Part shown: positions 63,324 through 64,000 of the stretch, one piece after another
Numbering within the stretch: the stretch's first letter is position 1
Layout of the letters: the number at the start of each line of letters is the position of its first letter
DNA from: Hymenolepis diminuta
Taxonomy: Eukaryota; Platyhelminthes; Cestoda; Cyclophyllidea; Hymenolepididae
Direction: 5' to 3'
NCBI GenBank assembly: GCA_900708905.1
Contig: CAADRB010000022.1
Span: forward strand, 855,691-919,690
DNA length: 64,000 bases
Made by a program: the position numbers and the translations under genes
Notes under the pieces: generated by a model
The model's database searches: none
What the model saw: only the letters and a program-made list of their open reading frames with translations
What the model was told of the DNA's origin: nothing

Positions 63324-64000
63324 CTGAACATAGGGAATCAAATAGAGAATAAGTATGGCTAGTTAGACAGCTATAATAGTAAGCCGGACAAAAAGACTCT
63401 TAAAAATGCTAGAAAGCATTAATCTCGCGTCATTTTATTGCAGGAATCAAACGCGACAAGAAAGCTTTTTGTGAAAAAGCAGACATGTTTTGAAGGTAAA
63501 ATTTAATGATAAAAGAAATAATGACGTTTTACCATTTTGAAAAATACTAAAACTCGATTTATCTGCTATTAATACATCAAATACTGAGTCCAGAGAACAC
63601 TGAGAGAAAATCGCATTATTATCGCATTTTTAAAGAACGCAACTATGAAATTACTCGAGTTTTATTGACTGAATACACACGATTTCAACTAAGACTGGCA
63701 AGCTATCAAAAATGAAAATAAACTTTTGGTCAATAAACAGGGAACGGTTCAGCGTTAAAATGTTTTCACATGAAAATATCTTACAGATTTCGGGCTTTTC
63801 CAGAAGGTTGCCTGTCTCAGAAATATATCATTGATTGCATAATCTACTTCCTTTTTGCAGCAAGAAAATACAAATTAATAGAGGTAGTATGATTAATTAC
63901 ACAATTAAACCAACCGATCAACAAGCACGGAATATTGTGGACGTAACCTTGATCATGAACGTTGGAGTTATATGTGAACATTGGGACATTCCACAGTAGA
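63324..64000 (-). other. ECM29 intron running off the window
   Basis: Begins with a good acceptor (CTATGTTCAG) for exon 63207-63323, phase 0. No further exon is seen before the window ends, so the N-terminal part of ECM29 lies beyond 64000. A family F copy starts at about 63905. Confidence 0.5.
63905..64000 (+). repeat. Dispersed repeat family F, truncated by the window end
   Basis: AACCAACCGATCAACAAGCA then GGAATATTGTGGACGTAACC match the start of the copies at 33320 and 33620. Confidence 0.45.

Overview
This is nuclear DNA from a eukaryote. It is AT-rich, its genes are split by many GT-AG introns, and the exons use the standard genetic code. Intergenic and intronic space is full of decayed dispersed repeats. 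I infer a flatworm, most likely a parasitic one (tapeworm or fluke), from base composition, the mix of 44-120 nt and multi-kb introns, and highly diverged versions of conserved proteins. That placement is a guess. There is no bacterial operon, CRISPR array or prophage.

Layout. 1-29 kb: gene-poor. Four minus-strand exons between 2171 and 16312 join in perfect phase into one unknown gene with introns of 1.3, 5.1 and 7.4 kb. The rest is intron or intergenic repeat, including a reverse-transcriptase relic at 8462-8745 and several tRNA-like sequences. 29.4-31.8 kb: a plus-strand lysine-rich gene of unknown function, with an internally repeated exon pattern and lying inside a duplicated unit. 32-39 kb: a minus-strand hypothetical gene (34773-35384) and a 2.2 kb inverted-repeat transposon (36276-38513) whose roughly 296 bp ends are almost identical. 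39.1-45.8 kb: plus-strand gene for the RNase P/MRP subunit Rpp40. 46.5-48.5 kb: a decayed, inverted copy of the 29-31 kb unit. 49.1-63.3 kb: minus-strand gene for the proteasome adaptor ECM29, with 24 exons assigned; its 5' end lies beyond the window.

The two recognisable genes do unrelated housekeeping jobs: ECM29 in 26S proteasome quality control, Rpp40 in tRNA and rRNA processing. They converge tail to tail, about 3.3 kb apart between stop codons, across the inverted duplicated unit. The most unusual feature is that unit. Pieces of it occur at 7.3-8.3 kb (plus), 29.5-31.8 kb (plus, with an open gene) and 46.6-48.5 kb (minus, gene broken), so the lysine-rich gene may belong to a dispersed or mobile family. 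All homology and repeat calls were made by eye from translations and base matches; no search was run.
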